This document shows positions 8,861 to 17,613 of a stretch of DNA of 52,605 nt, piece after piece. The stretch covers positions 1-52,605 of the forward strand of contig NZ_BAHD01000050.1 in NCBI RefSeq assembly GCF_000298215.1, read 5' to 3'. The notes beneath the pieces are model-generated. The model saw nothing but the letters and a program-made list of their open reading frames with translations, had not been told where the DNA came from and ran no database searches. Numbering within the stretch: the first letter of the stretch is position 1; the number at the start of each line of letters is the position of its first letter. The DNA comes from Kineosphaera limosa NBRC 100340 (lineage in GTDB: Bacteria > Actinomycetota > Actinomycetes > Actinomycetales > Dermatophilaceae). The position numbers and the translations under genes were made by a program.

Positions 8861-11494
8861 TCAGCCCTGCGGCGCCGACGCGGCGCTGTCCGCGGCCTGG
8901 GCTGCCAGCGCCCTGGTGACGGCGTCGCGGTTCTCGGCAACGAGGCGGCGCAACCCCTGCGGCTCGTCGGGGTGGGCGTCGAGCCAGCGCTGCGAGGCGT
9001 CGAGCAGTGCCTGGTCGGCCAACGCCAGCGGGTAGAAGCCCTCGACGATGCTCTCGGCGATGGCGTGCGTGCGCTGCGACCAGACTCCGGTCAACGCCTC
9101 GTGGTATCGACTCACGTAGGGCGCCAGCAGCTGCGCGTCGTGGACGAGGCCGAAGCCCTGGGCGATCGCGTCGACCGTCTGGTTGGCCAGGCCTGAACGC
9201 ACCACGGCCGACTCCCACGCCTCCTCCTTCGCGGCGGCTGTCGGGCGGCTCGCCAGCCCCCGGGCGGCGCGCTCGCGGCCGGTCGCCGTGTCGTCACGCT
9301 GGCGCTCCGCCTCGATGGCGTCGGCGTCGGCGCGACCGCCCGCGGCCAGTGAGGTCAGCAGCGTCCAACGCATCTCGGTGTCGACGGCCAGCCCGGGCAG
9401 CTCCCGGGTGCCCGCGAGCAGTTCCGCGACGAGGTCGAGGTCGGCCGGTGCCTGCGCCCATTTGGCGAAGGCCGTGACGAGCTGCAGCTGCGCGTCGCTG
9501 CCGGGGGCGGCGTCCAGCGCCAGCCCGCGCAGCCGCGCCGCGGTGCGTTCGACGGCCTGCGGGCGAGTGGCGGGATCGCTGTAGAACTTCACCGTGGACT
9601 CGACCTGGGAGAGCAGCACCCGCAGCAGGGTGGAATCGCTCTCGTGCGCGAGCGTGTCGAGCACGTAAGGGACGAACCGCGACGCCGGCAGCTGCGCATC
9701 GCGGGTCATGTCCCACATGGCGCCCAGCACGAGGGCCCGAGGCAGCGATTCAGCGAAGCCGTCCGGCAAGGCTTGGACGGTGCGCAGCGAGCCTTCGTCG
9801 AGCCGAATCTTGGCGTAGGCCAGGTCGTCGTCGTTGATCAGGAGCAGGTCGGGCATGGGTACCCCGGCGAGTTGCGGCACGGGGGTGCTGGGGCCGTCGA
9901 CGTCGATCTCGAAGTGCTGCGTGCGCTCCAGGCGGTCGCCGCGCACGTTGTAGAGGCCGATCGCGAGCCGGTGCGGCCGCAGTGTCGGGTGGCTCGCAGC
10001 GGCGGTCTGCACCACGCTCGCGTCGGTGATGACGCCTTCGTCGTCTGTGGTGACGGCGGCAGACAGCGTGTTCACGCCGGCGGTCTCCAGCCACGCACTC
10101 GACCAGGTGCTCAGGTCGCGGCCGGAAGCGGCGGTCAGCTCGGTCAGCAGATCACCGATCGTCGTGTTGCCCCACGCGTGCTTGCGGAAGTAGGCGCGCA
10201 GCCCCTCGCGGAAGGCGTCGCGCCCTACGTAGGCGACAAGTTGCTTGAGCACCGAGGCGCCCTTGGCGTACGTGATGCCGTCGAAGTTGACGGCGACATC
10301 GTCGAGGTCGCGGATCGGCGCGAGGATCGGGTGCGTGGACGAGAGCTGGTCCTGCCGGTAGGCCCAGGCCTTCTCGGCGGTGGCGAACGTCGTCCAGGCG
10401 TCGGTCCAGCGGGTCGCCTCGGCCTGCGCCGTGGTGCTGGCCCACTCGGCGAACGACTCGTTGAGCCACAGGTCGTCCCACCACACCATCGTCACGAGGT
10501 TGCCGAACCACATGTGCGCCAGCTCGTGCAGCACGGTCAGGGCGCGGCGCTCGATGCGCGTCTGCGTCTCCTTGGCGCGGAAGACGTACATCTCGTTGAA
10601 CGTCACCGCCCCGACGTTCTCCATCGCGCCCATGTTGTATTCGGGCGTGAAGATCTGGTCGTACTTCTCGAACGGATACGGCAGATCGAACTCGGTCTCG
10701 AAGAACGCGAAGCCGCGCTTGGTGATGTCGAACAGCTCGTCGTGGTCCAGGTACTGGCGCAGGGAGGCCCGGCAGAACAGGCCCAGCGGCACGACCTTGC
10801 CGTCGCGAGTGCTCACCTCGTCGCGGACCACCTCGTACGCGCCGGCGACGAGCGCCGTGACGTAGCTGGAGAGCACCGGGGTGGGGGAGAAGCGCCAGGT
10901 GGCGATCGGCTCGGGAGCACGCTGCGCCGAGTCGTCGGCGCCGTCCTGCGTGGGCGGGTGCACCGGCACGACCGCCTCTCCCGCCGGCTCCGGGGTCGGG
11001 GTCGGCTGGCAGGAGATGACCTGCCAGCGAGCCGGGGCCGTGACCGTGAACGCGAAGGACGCCTTGAGGTCGGGCTGCTCGAAGACCGGGAACATGCGGC
11101 GCGAGTCGGCAACCTCGAACTGCGTGTACAGGTAGACCTCGTCGTCGACCGGGTCGACGAACTGGTGCAGGCCCTCGCCGGTGTTCATGAATCGACCGGT
11201 CGCCTCGATGACGACCTCGTTCTCGGCCGCCAGCCGAGGCAGATGCACCCGGGCTCCGTCGTAGTGCTGCGCGGGGTCCAACGACTGCCCGTTCAACGTG
11301 ATCGCCTCGACCGAGGCACCCAGGAAGTCCACGAAGGTCTGCGCCCCCGGCTGCGCGCACGTGAACCGAATGCGGCTGCGCGTGGGAAACGTCGTGGCGC
11401 TGCGCGTGACGTCGACCGTGACGTCGTAGGAGGCGACGTCGAGCAGTTCGGCCCGCGCGCGGGCCTCCTCGCGGGTCAGGTTCTCGGTAGACAC
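8861..11494 (-). CDS. pepN: Aminopeptidase N (M1 family zinc metallopeptidase)
   Basis: A 877-residue cytosolic peptidase that removes N-terminal residues from peptides. The substrate motif GAMEN is at about 289-293, the zinc motif HELAH at 323-327, and the third zinc ligand Glu346 in NESFAEW. A C-terminal ERAP1-like helical domain completes the actinobacterial PepN layout. The GTG at 11494 has GGGAG 7 nt upstream; the same frame continues upstream but with low-complexity shadow composition. The UMF1 transporter follows 13 bp downstream, a plausible partner for peptide or amino-acid use. Confidence 0.94.
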   Translation of the reverse strand: MSTENLTREEARARAELLDVASYDVTVDVTRSATTFPTRSRIRFTCAQPGAQTFVDFLGASVEAITLNGQSLDPAQHYDGARVHLPRLAAENEVVIEATGRFMNTGEGLHQFVDPVDDEVYLYTQFEVADSRRMFPVFEQPDLKASFAFTVTAPARWQVISCQPTPTPEPAGEAVVPVHPPTQDGADDSAQRAPEPIATWRFSPTPVLSSYVTALVAGAYEVVRDEVSTRDGKVVPLGLFCRASLRQYLDHDELFDITKRGFAFFETEFDLPYPFEKYDQIFTPEYNMGAMENVGAVTFNEMYVFRAKETQTRIERRALTVLHELAHMWFGNLVTMVWWDDLWLNESFAEWASTTAQAEATRWTDAWTTFATAEKAWAYRQDQLSSTHPILAPIRDLDDVAVNFDGITYAKGASVLKQLVAYVGRDAFREGLRAYFRKHAWGNTTIGDLLTELTAASGRDLSTWSSAWLETAGVNTLSAAVTTDDEGVITDASVVQTAAASHPTLRPHRLAIGLYNVRGDRLERTQHFEIDVDGPSTPVPQLAGVPMPDLLLINDDDLAYAKIRLDEGSLRTVQALPDGFAESLPRALVLGAMWDMTRDAQLPASRFVPYVLDTLAHESDSTLLRVLLSQVESTVKFYSDPATRPQAVERTAARLRGLALDAAPGSDAQLQLVTAFAKWAQAPADLDLVAELLAGTRELPGLAVDTEMRWTLLTSLAAGGRADADAIEAERQRDDTATGRERAARGLASRPTAAAKEEAWESAVVRSGLANQTVDAIAQGFGLVHDAQLLAPYVSRYHEALTGVWSQRTHAIAESIVEGFYPLALADQALLDASQRWLDAHPDEPQGLRRLVAENRDAVTRALAAQAADSAASAPQG

Positions 11495-11771
11495 GTGCGA
11501 ACTCCCTATCTCATCGGTGCTGGTCGAACAGGTGCGTAACCGGCGTCCTCGGCGCGCTCGCGGCCCACCGTTGAGGCACACCAGGCCAAGCGACCCGTGC
11601 AGCCGCATGATCGCACGGGCCACCGACAACCATCCGTCGTCCGCGCCGAAAGGGCCCCCGGCCCAACCGACCGCTGCGCCCCCGCACCACGAGACCGCAC
11701 CACGACACGGCACCACGGCAACGCACCACGACACGGCGCGGCGCGGCGCGGCGGCGGACGGTCGCGGCGTC
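11495..11771. other. Intergenic spacer with CAC-rich low-complexity stretch
   Basis: This 277-bp gap separates pepN from the serine hydrolase gene on the same strand. It should carry the pepN promoter, but no convincing -35/-10 pair could be picked out. Between about 11692 and 11741 there is a CACCACGACACGGC-type imperfect direct repeat. No coding or stable RNA gene was seen. Confidence 0.4.
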
Positions 11772-12917
11772 TCAGACGGCCGCCTGGAACTCCTCCAGGA
11801 CGGGCCACATCCGCTCCCCGAGCTCGACCTGGGTCAGCAGGATCGCGATCGTCCCGTCGGGATCGAGAAGGAAGTCCGTGCCCTGACCGCCGGCCCAACC
11901 GAACCGTCCCTTGTGCGGACCATCCAGCTGAATCGACCCCCCGTAGCCCCAGCCGGTGCCGTCCCAGAAGCCGGGGAAGAAACTGTCCGGCGTCTTGGCC
12001 TGCGCCGGCACCTGGTCGCGGATCATCTGCGCCACGAGGTCGGCCTCGAGAAGCCGCCGGCCGGCAACGCGGCCACCGTCAGTCAAGAGACGCAGGAAGC
12101 GGCACAGGTCGGCCGCAGTGGAGACGAGCTCGCCATGGGCGACGTCGAAGGGCGGTGGCCCGGCGTAGAAGCCGCCGCCGGCCGGTTCGGTCTCGACCAG
12201 CGCGTCGTCCTCGAACCGGTAGGCCGCCGACAGCCGATCCAACCGATCGGTGGGCACCCACAGGCCGGTGTCGCGCATCTCGAGGGGGTCGAAGATCGAC
12301 CGCCGCAGATGCTCGTCCAGGCCCGTGCCGGCGACCCGGGACAGCAGGATGCCCAGGATGGAGAACGAGTGGTGGTAGCGGAACCCCGCTCCGGGCTGGT
12401 GGGTCAGCGGAAGCGTGGCGAGCGCGTTCAGCCACGCGTCGCTCGCCATCCCCGGTGGCTCGGCGCTCGCCTCGACGCCCACCGCGCGCATTGCCGTCGC
12501 CAGCGGCGTCTGGCCGGTCTGTATCCCGTAGCCGGAGGCGTTGGTCAGCAGATCGCGCACGGTGACCGGCCGGATCGCGGGCACCGTGTCGTCCAGGTCG
12601 GAGTCGGGCTCCCGCAGCACCACCCGATCGGCCATTTCGGGCAGCCAGCGTTGCACCGGATCGTCCAGACCCACCCGTCCGGCCTGGACGTGCAGCAGCG
12701 TCGCAACGGTGGTGATCGCCTTGGTCATCGACTGGATGCGCATGATTGCATCGGGGCGCATCGGCCGCCCCTCGAAGGACAGCACGCCAACCGCCTGCGC
12801 GAGTTCGTCCCCCGTGGCACCGTCGTCGCGCCCGGGCCTGGCCACGAGGGTCACAGCGCCCGGCAGCGTGCCCGCCTCGACGTGCCGCCGCACCAGTTCG
12901 TGCACCTTGTCGTTCAT
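11772..12917 (-). CDS. Serine hydrolase, beta-lactamase / esterase EstB-like family
   Basis: A 381-residue protein of the class C beta-lactamase-related family (COG1680). It shows the nucleophile motif SMTK in IQSMTKAITT, followed by LLTNASGYG, HQPGAGFRYHHSFSILG and a late GWAGGQGTDF segment that probably replaces the KTG-type box. The second motif reads Tyr-His-His rather than Tyr-x-Asn, as in esterase-type members. No signal peptide is present, so it is probably cytosolic. The ATG at 12917 has GGGAG close upstream; an in-frame ATG at 12929 is possible. It is divergent from the DsbA-like gene. The substrate is unknown. Confidence 0.86.
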   Translation of the reverse strand: MNDKVHELVRRHVEAGTLPGAVTLVARPGRDDGATGDELAQAVGVLSFEGRPMRPDAIMRIQSMTKAITTVATLLHVQAGRVGLDDPVQRWLPEMADRVVLREPDSDLDDTVPAIRPVTVRDLLTNASGYGIQTGQTPLATAMRAVGVEASAEPPGMASDAWLNALATLPLTHQPGAGFRYHHSFSILGILLSRVAGTGLDEHLRRSIFDPLEMRDTGLWVPTDRLDRLSAAYRFEDDALVETEPAGGGFYAGPPPFDVAHGELVSTAADLCRFLRLLTDGGRVAGRRLLEADLVAQMIRDQVPAQAKTPDSFFPGFWDGTGWGYGGSIQLDGPHKGRFGWAGGQGTDFLLDPDGTIAILLTQVELGERMWPVLEEFQAAV

Positions 12918-12921
12918 CCCC

Positions 12922-12947
12922 GCTCCCATCGATCGCTCCCATCGATC
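12922..12947. repeat. 13-bp perfect tandem duplication at a start region
   Basis: GCTCCCATCGATC is repeated twice head to tail (12922-12934, 12935-12947). On the minus strand each copy carries GATCGATGGGAGC, that is an ATG plus a GGGAG ribosome-site-like sequence. The copies are 13 bp apart, so the two ATGs are in different frames. Confidence 0.85.
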
Positions 12948-13099
12948 GCCGGCTCTTGCACCGGTCGAAGGCCAGCCTTGCAGGCACCACCGACAACGAC
13001 CGGCGTAGGCGCAGACGACGCTCGTCGACCTCGGTCGTCCGGCCTCGCTCGGTGGGCCCCTACCTGCGCTCGGCGGGCGAAGCCTGCAACGATGACGCC

Positions 13100-13762
13100 A
13101 TGACCGAGACGAACGAGTCGACCCCCCAGACGAGTGATGCTTCCGGTGGGCAGCGGGTGCGGATGTGGTTCGACCCTGCCTGCCCGTGGGCATGGATGAC
13201 ATCCCGCTGGCTGATGGAGGTCGAGCGCGTGCGCGACATCCACGTCGAATGGCACGTGATGAGCCTGGCGGTGCTCAACGAAGGCCGCGACCTGGCGCCG
13301 GACTATCGGGCGCTCATGGATGCGGCCTGGGGCCCGGTGCGCGTCATCATGGCCGCCAAGGCCGAACACGGCGAAGAGGTCGTCAAGAAGCTCTACGACG
13401 CGATCGGCACCCGCGTACATCCGGGCGGGATGGCGCTTCGGGACAGCCAGCAGCGCGCCCAGGTCATCGCCGAGGCGCTCGCGGAGGTCGGGTTGCCCGC
13501 TGAGCTGGCCTTCGCCGCCGATTCCGATTCCGTCGATGAGGCGCTGCGCGCCAGTCACGCCGAGGGCATCGGCCTGGTCGGCGACGACGTGGGCACCCCC
13601 GTCATCGCCATCGGCGATGTGGCTTTCTTCGGGCCCGTCATCTCGCCTGCCCCCAAGGGCGAGGCCGCCGGCAAGCTCTGGGACGGCTGCGTGCTCGTCG
13701 CCGGCACCCCGGGCTTTTTCGAGCTCAAGCGCAGCCGCAACGTCGACCCGATCTTCGACTGA
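13100..13762 (+). CDS. DsbA-family oxidoreductase, mycothiol-dependent nitroreductase (Rv2466c)-like
   Basis: A 220-residue thioredoxin-fold protein with an inserted helical domain. It resembles actinobacterial Rv2466c-type enzymes: DPACPWAWMTSRW near residue 30, EWHVMSLAVLNE, AWGPVRV, then GDDVGTPVIAIGDVAFFGPV with the cis-Pro loop, and a final FFELKRSRNVDP. Rv2466c itself has CPWC, whereas here the second cysteine is Ala, so only one active-site thiol is present. The ATG at 13100 follows a short divergent promoter region. rpiB follows 42 bp downstream. A role in thiol redox or xenobiotic reduction is inferred. Confidence 0.85.
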   Translation: MTETNESTPQTSDASGGQRVRMWFDPACPWAWMTSRWLMEVERVRDIHVEWHVMSLAVLNEGRDLAPDYRALMDAAWGPVRVIMAAKAEHGEEVVKKLYDAIGTRVHPGGMALRDSQQRAQVIAEALAEVGLPAELAFAADSDSVDEALRASHAEGIGLVGDDVGTPVIAIGDVAFFGPVISPAPKGEAAGKLWDGCVLVAGTPGFFELKRSRNVDPIFD

Positions 13763-13804
13763 CCGACTCACTCCCACCGACTACTCCAGGAGACTCGAAC
13801 CCCC

Positions 13805-14266
13805 ATGCGCGTGCACCTCGGCGCCGACCACGCGGCCTACGAACTGAAGAACGCTCTCATCGCCCACGTCGAGAGCCTGGGCCACGAGCCCGTGGACCAC
13901 GGGCCCTTCGAATACGACGCGGACGACGACTACCCCCGGTTCGTCGTCCCGGCCGCGCAGGCGGTCGCCGCGGAGCCAGAATCGCTGGGCATCGTGCTCG
14001 GCGGCAGTGGTAACGGTGAGCAGATCGCCGCCAACAAGGTGGCCGGCGTGCGCGCCGTGCTGGCCTACAGCCCGCAGACCGCGCAGCTCGGCCGCCAGCA
14101 CAACAACGCGCAGGTGGTGGCCATCGGGGCTCGCATGACCAGCGAGAGCGACGCGAAGGCCATCGTCGAGACCTTCCTGGCCACCCCGTTCTCCGGGGAC
14201 CCGCGGCACGAACGCCGCTTGGCGCTGCTCGCGGCGTTCGAGCGCACCGGGCAGCTGCCCCAGTAG
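13805..14266 (+). CDS. rpiB: Ribose-5-phosphate isomerase B
   Basis: A 153-residue RpiB/LacAB-family isomerase that interconverts ribose-5-phosphate and ribulose-5-phosphate in the pentose phosphate pathway. It shows GADHAAYELK at the N-terminus, DHG near 34, the phosphate-binding GGSGNGEQIAANKV loop and RQHNNAQVVAIGARM. In the active-site position that is Cys in E. coli RpiB there is Ser (GGSGNGE), the usual actinobacterial form. AGGAG lies about 12 nt before the ATG. It is followed by the strong hairpin at 14324-14358. Confidence 0.95.
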   Translation: MRVHLGADHAAYELKNALIAHVESLGHEPVDHGPFEYDADDDYPRFVVPAAQAVAAEPESLGIVLGGSGNGEQIAANKVAGVRAVLAYSPQTAQLGRQHNNAQVVAIGARMTSESDAKAIVETFLATPFSGDPRHERRLALLAAFERTGQLPQ

Positions 14267-14323
14267 TAGGCGCAAAGCCCCGAGTCGGAGGCGCACCACG
14301 CGCAGAACGACCCGCGGCAACAA

Positions 14324-14358
14324 ACGAAGGCCGGGCCCTGGTCGGGCCCGGCCTTCGT
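14324..14358. terminator. Perfect 15-bp hairpin between rpiB and tRNA-Gly
   Basis: The arms 14324-14338 and 14344-14358 pair perfectly around a 5-nt TGGTC loop. It lies downstream of rpiB on plus and downstream of tRNA-Gly on minus, so it can serve both. Confidence 0.8.
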
Positions 14359-14360
14359 GG

Positions 14361-14434
14361 TGGAGCGGGTGACGAGAATCGAACTCGCGTAGCCAGTTTG
14401 GAAGACTGGGGCTCTACCATTGAGCTACACCCGC
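14361..14434 (-). tRNA. tRNA-Gly (anticodon TCC)
   Basis: A complete cloverleaf on the minus strand. The acceptor stem GCGGGTG pairs with CACCCGC, the D arm is GCTC-AATGGTA-GAGC, the anticodon stem CCAGT/ACTGG holds loop CTTCCAA with anticodon TCC, and the T arm contains GTTCGATTC. The discriminator is T and CCA is encoded (14361-14363). It reads GGA and probably GGG. Confidence 0.96.
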
Positions 14435-14622
14435 AGTGTCTGGCCTGACCGTAGCAACCGTTGCGCCCGGCCGGACAAACGACCCGCCCTGGCGCTACGG
14501 CGGTCAGGGGATCGGGCCTCGGCCAGTCTAACTCACGGCCTGCCACCCCCTGGCGAGGTCCAGGCGGCGTGCGCGAGGCCTCCGGCCGGCTCGGGTTACG
14601 CTGGTCCTCGCGAATCACGTCA

Positions 14623-14699
14623 CGGGCTGTGGCGCAGCTTGGTAGCGCGCGTGCTTTGGGAGCACGATGTCGCAGGTTCAAATCCTGTCAGCCCGACCA
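14623..14699 (+). tRNA. tRNA-Pro (anticodon TGG)
   Basis: A complete cloverleaf. The acceptor stem CGGGCTG pairs with CAGCCCG, the D arm is GCGC-AGCTTGGTA-GCGC, the anticodon stem CGTGC/GCACG holds loop TTTGGGA with anticodon TGG, and the T loop is TTCAAAT. The discriminator is A with encoded CCA. The hairpin at 14761-14794 lies downstream. Confidence 0.96.
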
Positions 14700-14760
14700 T
14701 CGCCGGTCACCGGAGTCTGTGCCCAGGTTCTAAAGAGAGCCGAGGTGCCCGGAGACAGGA

Positions 14761-14794
14761 GAAGGGGCTCACGGCTTAGGCCGTGAGCCCCTTC
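14761..14794 (+). terminator. Perfect 15-bp hairpin downstream of tRNA-Pro
   Basis: The arms 14761-14775 and 14780-14794 pair perfectly around a TTAG loop. It lies 61 bp after tRNA-Pro and is its likely terminator. Confidence 0.8.
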
Positions 14795-15257
14795 CTGCGA
14801 TCTCGGCGCTGTCCCGGCGCCTTGACCTGCGGACGTCCTGGTCCGTGTCCAGTCCCCTCGGACACGATCGGAGTCTCGCTTTCCTCCCACCCGGTGATTT
14901 CGGGGGTCGACGCAAGCCCCTCAGCAACGCGTCGACACTACCCACATCGCCAGCTACGGCGATCCGTTACGGAATTGACTGTTCCTTGAGCATCCCGTGA
15001 CCTCATCGAGACCAAACGAGCCTGAAACGCCCCTGGATCGTCCCTTGGAGTCGCTGAGGAGTCGGCTGTGCGGCCGGCGGGGAGCCGGGTCATCGCCGGG
15101 TCACCGCCGGGTCACCGCCGGGTCCTCGCCGGGTCCTCGCCGGGGCGACACGGGCGGCGTTGCCCGAACCGTTACCATGAGTCGAAGGTTTGTCGAGTCC
15201 GCGCACCCGCGGACTCACCCCACCACCTACCCCCGATCCCATGCTGGAGTGCCAGAA
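14795..15257 (+). other. Long non-coding leader/promoter region of tig
   Basis: These 463 bp lack a convincing gene. The only open frame reaching into it is the extension of tig, which is Arg/Ser/Pro-rich and unlike trigger factor. Visible items are an 8-bp inverted repeat GTCGACGC/GCGTCGAC (14906-14936), an 11-bp palindrome TCCGTTACGGA (14963-14973), a TTGACT at 14975-14980 without a good -10 partner, and the five-copy tandem repeat at 15087-15141. The tig promoter probably lies here. Confidence 0.5.
15087..15141 (+). repeat. Five-copy 11-bp tandem repeat in the tig leader
   Basis: The unit GGGTC(A/C)(T/C)CGCC occurs five times with no gaps. Copy 1 is GGGTCATCGCC, copies 2-3 are GGGTCACCGCC and copies 4-5 are GGGTCCTCGCC. 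The array ends about 115 bp before the tig start. Its function is unknown and copy number could vary between strains. Confidence 0.9.
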
Positions 15258-16709
15258 GTGAAGAGTGCCGTCGAGACCCTGTCTCCTACCCGGGTCAAGA
15301 TGACCGTCGAGGTCCCCTCCGAGGAGCTCAAGCCGAGCGTCGACGCGGCGCTGAAGGCGATCGGATCTCAGATCAATGTGCCGGGCTTCCGTCGCGGCAA
15401 GGTGCCCAGCCGCATCATCGAGCAGCGGGTCGGTCGCGGGGCCGTGCTGCAGGAGGCCGTCAATCAGGCGCTGCCCGACTTCTACGGTCAGGCTCTGATC
15501 GAGAACGAGCTGAAGCCGCTGAGCCAGCCCGAGGTCGACATCACCGAGGTGCCCGTCAACGACACCGACCAGCTGGTCTTCACCGCCGAGCTGGATGTAC
15601 GCCCGCCGATCGAGCTGCCCGACTTCGCCGGCATCTCCGTTCAGGTCGACGCGGTTGATGAGTCCGACGTTGCCGAGTTCGCTGCCGAGCAGCTCGAGGA
15701 GCTTCGCCAGCGGGTCGGCAGCCTCGTGGGTGTCGAGCGCGCCGCCGCGGACGGCGACTTCGTGACGATCGACCTGCGCGGCACGATCGACGACGAGGAG
15801 ATCGACGCGGTCGAGGGTGTCTCCTACGAGATCGGCTCGGCGTCGATGATCGAGGGTCTCGACGACGCGCTGACCGGGCTGTCCGCCGGCGAGTCCAAGA
15901 CCTTCACCGCGGCTCTGGCCGGCGGCGACCGGGTCGGCGAGGACGCGCAGATCACGGTGACGCTCACCGCGGTCAAGGAGCGCGAGCTGCCTGAATTGGA
16001 CGACGACTTCGCCCAGGAGGTCAGCGAGTTCGAGACCCTGGACGAGCTGCGAGAGGCCGTTCTCGAGCGGTCGCGTCAGGCCAAGGGGTTCGAGCAGGGC
16101 CTGCAGGCGCGCGACAAGGTGCTCGAGCAGCTGCTGGAGACGCTGTCGATCCCCGTGCCGGAGTCGCTCGTGGAGGCCGAGGTGCACCAGCACCTCGCTG
16201 GCGAGGACCGCCTGGAGGACGAGGAGCACCGCGGGGAGGTCGACAGCGAGGCCCGTAAGGCGCTGCAGACCCAGCTGCTACTCGACGCGATCGTCGAGGC
16301 CGAGGAGGTGCAGGTCACCCAGCAGGAGCTCATCGAGTACCTGGTCAACGCCGCGCAGCAGTACGGCATGGATCCGGCGACCTTCGCCAAGGCCATGGAC
16401 GACGGCGACCAGGTTGCCGGCATGGCCGGCGAGGTCGCGCGTCGCAAGGCGCTGGCCAGCGTGCTGGAGCGGGTGCAGGTGACCGACGCCGAGGGCAACG
16501 TGGTCGACCTCAACGCCATCACCGATGGTGAAGAGGACGAGGATCTCGAAGGCGTCGACTTCGAGGCCGAGGACTTCGAAGAGGACTTCGAGGACGACGA
16601 GGACGAGGGTGAGGTCGACGAGGCCAGGGTCCAGGAAATCGTCGACGCCATCGGCGAGGCAAAAGCACAAGAGGACGCGGACAACAACGAGGACGCGGAC
16701 AACAAGTAG
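15258..16709 (+). CDS. tig: Trigger factor (ribosome-bound chaperone and peptidyl-prolyl isomerase)
   Basis: A 483-residue protein that binds at the ribosome exit tunnel and helps nascent chains fold. The order is: the N-terminal ribosome-binding domain with the GFRRGKVP signature (about 43-50), the FKBP-type PPIase domain (about 150-235, GDFVTIDLRG), then the helical C-terminal chaperone domain. The last 60 or so residues are extremely acidic (EDFEEDFEDDEDE), an extension known in several actinobacterial trigger factors. The GTG at 15258 has GGAG 8 nt upstream. The gene heads the tig-clpP-clpP-clpX block but has its own terminator hairpin at 16737-16769. Confidence 0.96.
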   Translation: MKSAVETLSPTRVKMTVEVPSEELKPSVDAALKAIGSQINVPGFRRGKVPSRIIEQRVGRGAVLQEAVNQALPDFYGQALIENELKPLSQPEVDITEVPVNDTDQLVFTAELDVRPPIELPDFAGISVQVDAVDESDVAEFAAEQLEELRQRVGSLVGVERAAADGDFVTIDLRGTIDDEEIDAVEGVSYEIGSASMIEGLDDALTGLSAGESKTFTAALAGGDRVGEDAQITVTLTAVKERELPELDDDFAQEVSEFETLDELREAVLERSRQAKGFEQGLQARDKVLEQLLETLSIPVPESLVEAEVHQHLAGEDRLEDEEHRGEVDSEARKALQTQLLLDAIVEAEEVQVTQQELIEYLVNAAQQYGMDPATFAKAMDDGDQVAGMAGEVARRKALASVLERVQVTDAEGNVVDLNAITDGEEDEDLEGVDFEAEDFEEDFEDDEDEGEVDEARVQEIVDAIGEAKAQEDADNNEDADNK

Positions 16710-16736
16710 CCCGCACCTCCCAGGAGCACCCGGGCA

Positions 16737-16769
16737 CGGCCCCGGACACCTGCACGGTGTCCGGGGCCG
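16737..16769 (+). terminator. Hairpin terminator after tig
   Basis: A 14-bp GC-rich stem (16737-16750 with 16756-16769) encloses a 5-nt loop, starting 28 bp after the tig stop. It separates tig from the clpP operon. Confidence 0.8.
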
Positions 16770-16939
16770 CCTGCTCCCGCCGACCACGCTGGAGCGCGAC
16801 GCGCTTGTGCGCTGACGGCGAACAGCCCCGGAGCCGGGAGTGCCCTGTCGGGGCCGGGCGTTAGTGTCGATAGGGATGCCGGGTGCGTCCCGCCCGCTGC
16901 CCGTTCACGGGTCGGCGGACGTTCGAGAATGGAGACAGT

Positions 16940-17566
16940 GTGACCAACAGCCCTGCGACCACCGGCCCGATCGCGGCCGACGAGCGGTCCAAGAGCGGCC
17001 TCGACGACCACATCTACCAGCGGCTGCTGCGGGAGCGGATCATCTTCCTCGGGTCGGACGTGCGTGACGACAACGCGAACGCGATCTGCGCCCAGATGTT
17101 GCTGCTGGCAGCGGAGGACCCCGAGAAGGACATCTGGCTGTACATCAACAGCCCCGGCGGCTCGATCTCCGCGGGCATGGCCATCTACGACACGATGAAC
17201 TGGATCCCGTGCGACGTCGCCACCGTGGCGATGGGCATGGCGGCCTCGATGGGGCAGTTCCTGCTCTCGGCCGGCAGCAAAGGCAAGCGGTACGCGACGC
17301 CGCACGCGCGCATCCTCATGCACCAGCCGCTCGGCGGCATCGGCGGCACGGCCACCGACATCAAGATCCAGGCCGAGCAGATGCTGTTCATCAAGCGTCA
17401 GATGGCCGAGCTCATCGCGGAGCACACCGGGCAGACCGTCGAGCAGATCACCAAGGACTCCGACCGCGACCGCTGGTTCAGCGCGCAGGAGGCCATGGAG
17501 TACGGCTTCGTCGACCACGTGTACAGCAGCGCGGGTCAGACCCCCGGCAAGGGCGGGACCGAGTGA
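16940..17566 (+). CDS. clpP1: ATP-dependent Clp protease proteolytic subunit 1
   Basis: A 208-residue serine peptidase subunit. The catalytic triad is visible: Ser103 in MAASMGQ, His128 in LMHQP and Asp177 in DRDRW. In actinobacteria two ClpP types form a mixed two-ring tetradecamer fed by ClpX or ClpC1. The GTG at 16940 has GGAG 5 nt upstream; in-frame codons further upstream look non-coding. The stop overlaps a possible GTG of clpP2, so the two genes are translationally close and surely one operon. Confidence 0.96.
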   Translation: MTNSPATTGPIAADERSKSGLDDHIYQRLLRERIIFLGSDVRDDNANAICAQMLLLAAEDPEKDIWLYINSPGGSISAGMAIYDTMNWIPCDVATVAMGMAASMGQFLLSAGSKGKRYATPHARILMHQPLGGIGGTATDIKIQAEQMLFIKRQMAELIAEHTGQTVEQITKDSDRDRWFSAQEAMEYGFVDHVYSSAGQTPGKGGTE

Positions 17567-17613
17567 CCGAGCCGACCTTCACCCGCCCCGTCGACGCCAT
17601 CCTTGGAGCCACC

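Noticed and set aside
11690-11745. Small repeat-coded gene in the pepN upstream spacer
   Set aside because: CAC-rich low complexity, with no start/ribosome site and no stable frame; treated as spacer.
14975-15000. tig promoter with TTGACT
   Set aside because: No TAnnnT-like -10 box follows at 16-19 bp, so the promoter was not called.
15087-15141. Possible CRISPR array
   Set aside because: The 11-bp units are contiguous with no spacers and there are no cas genes.
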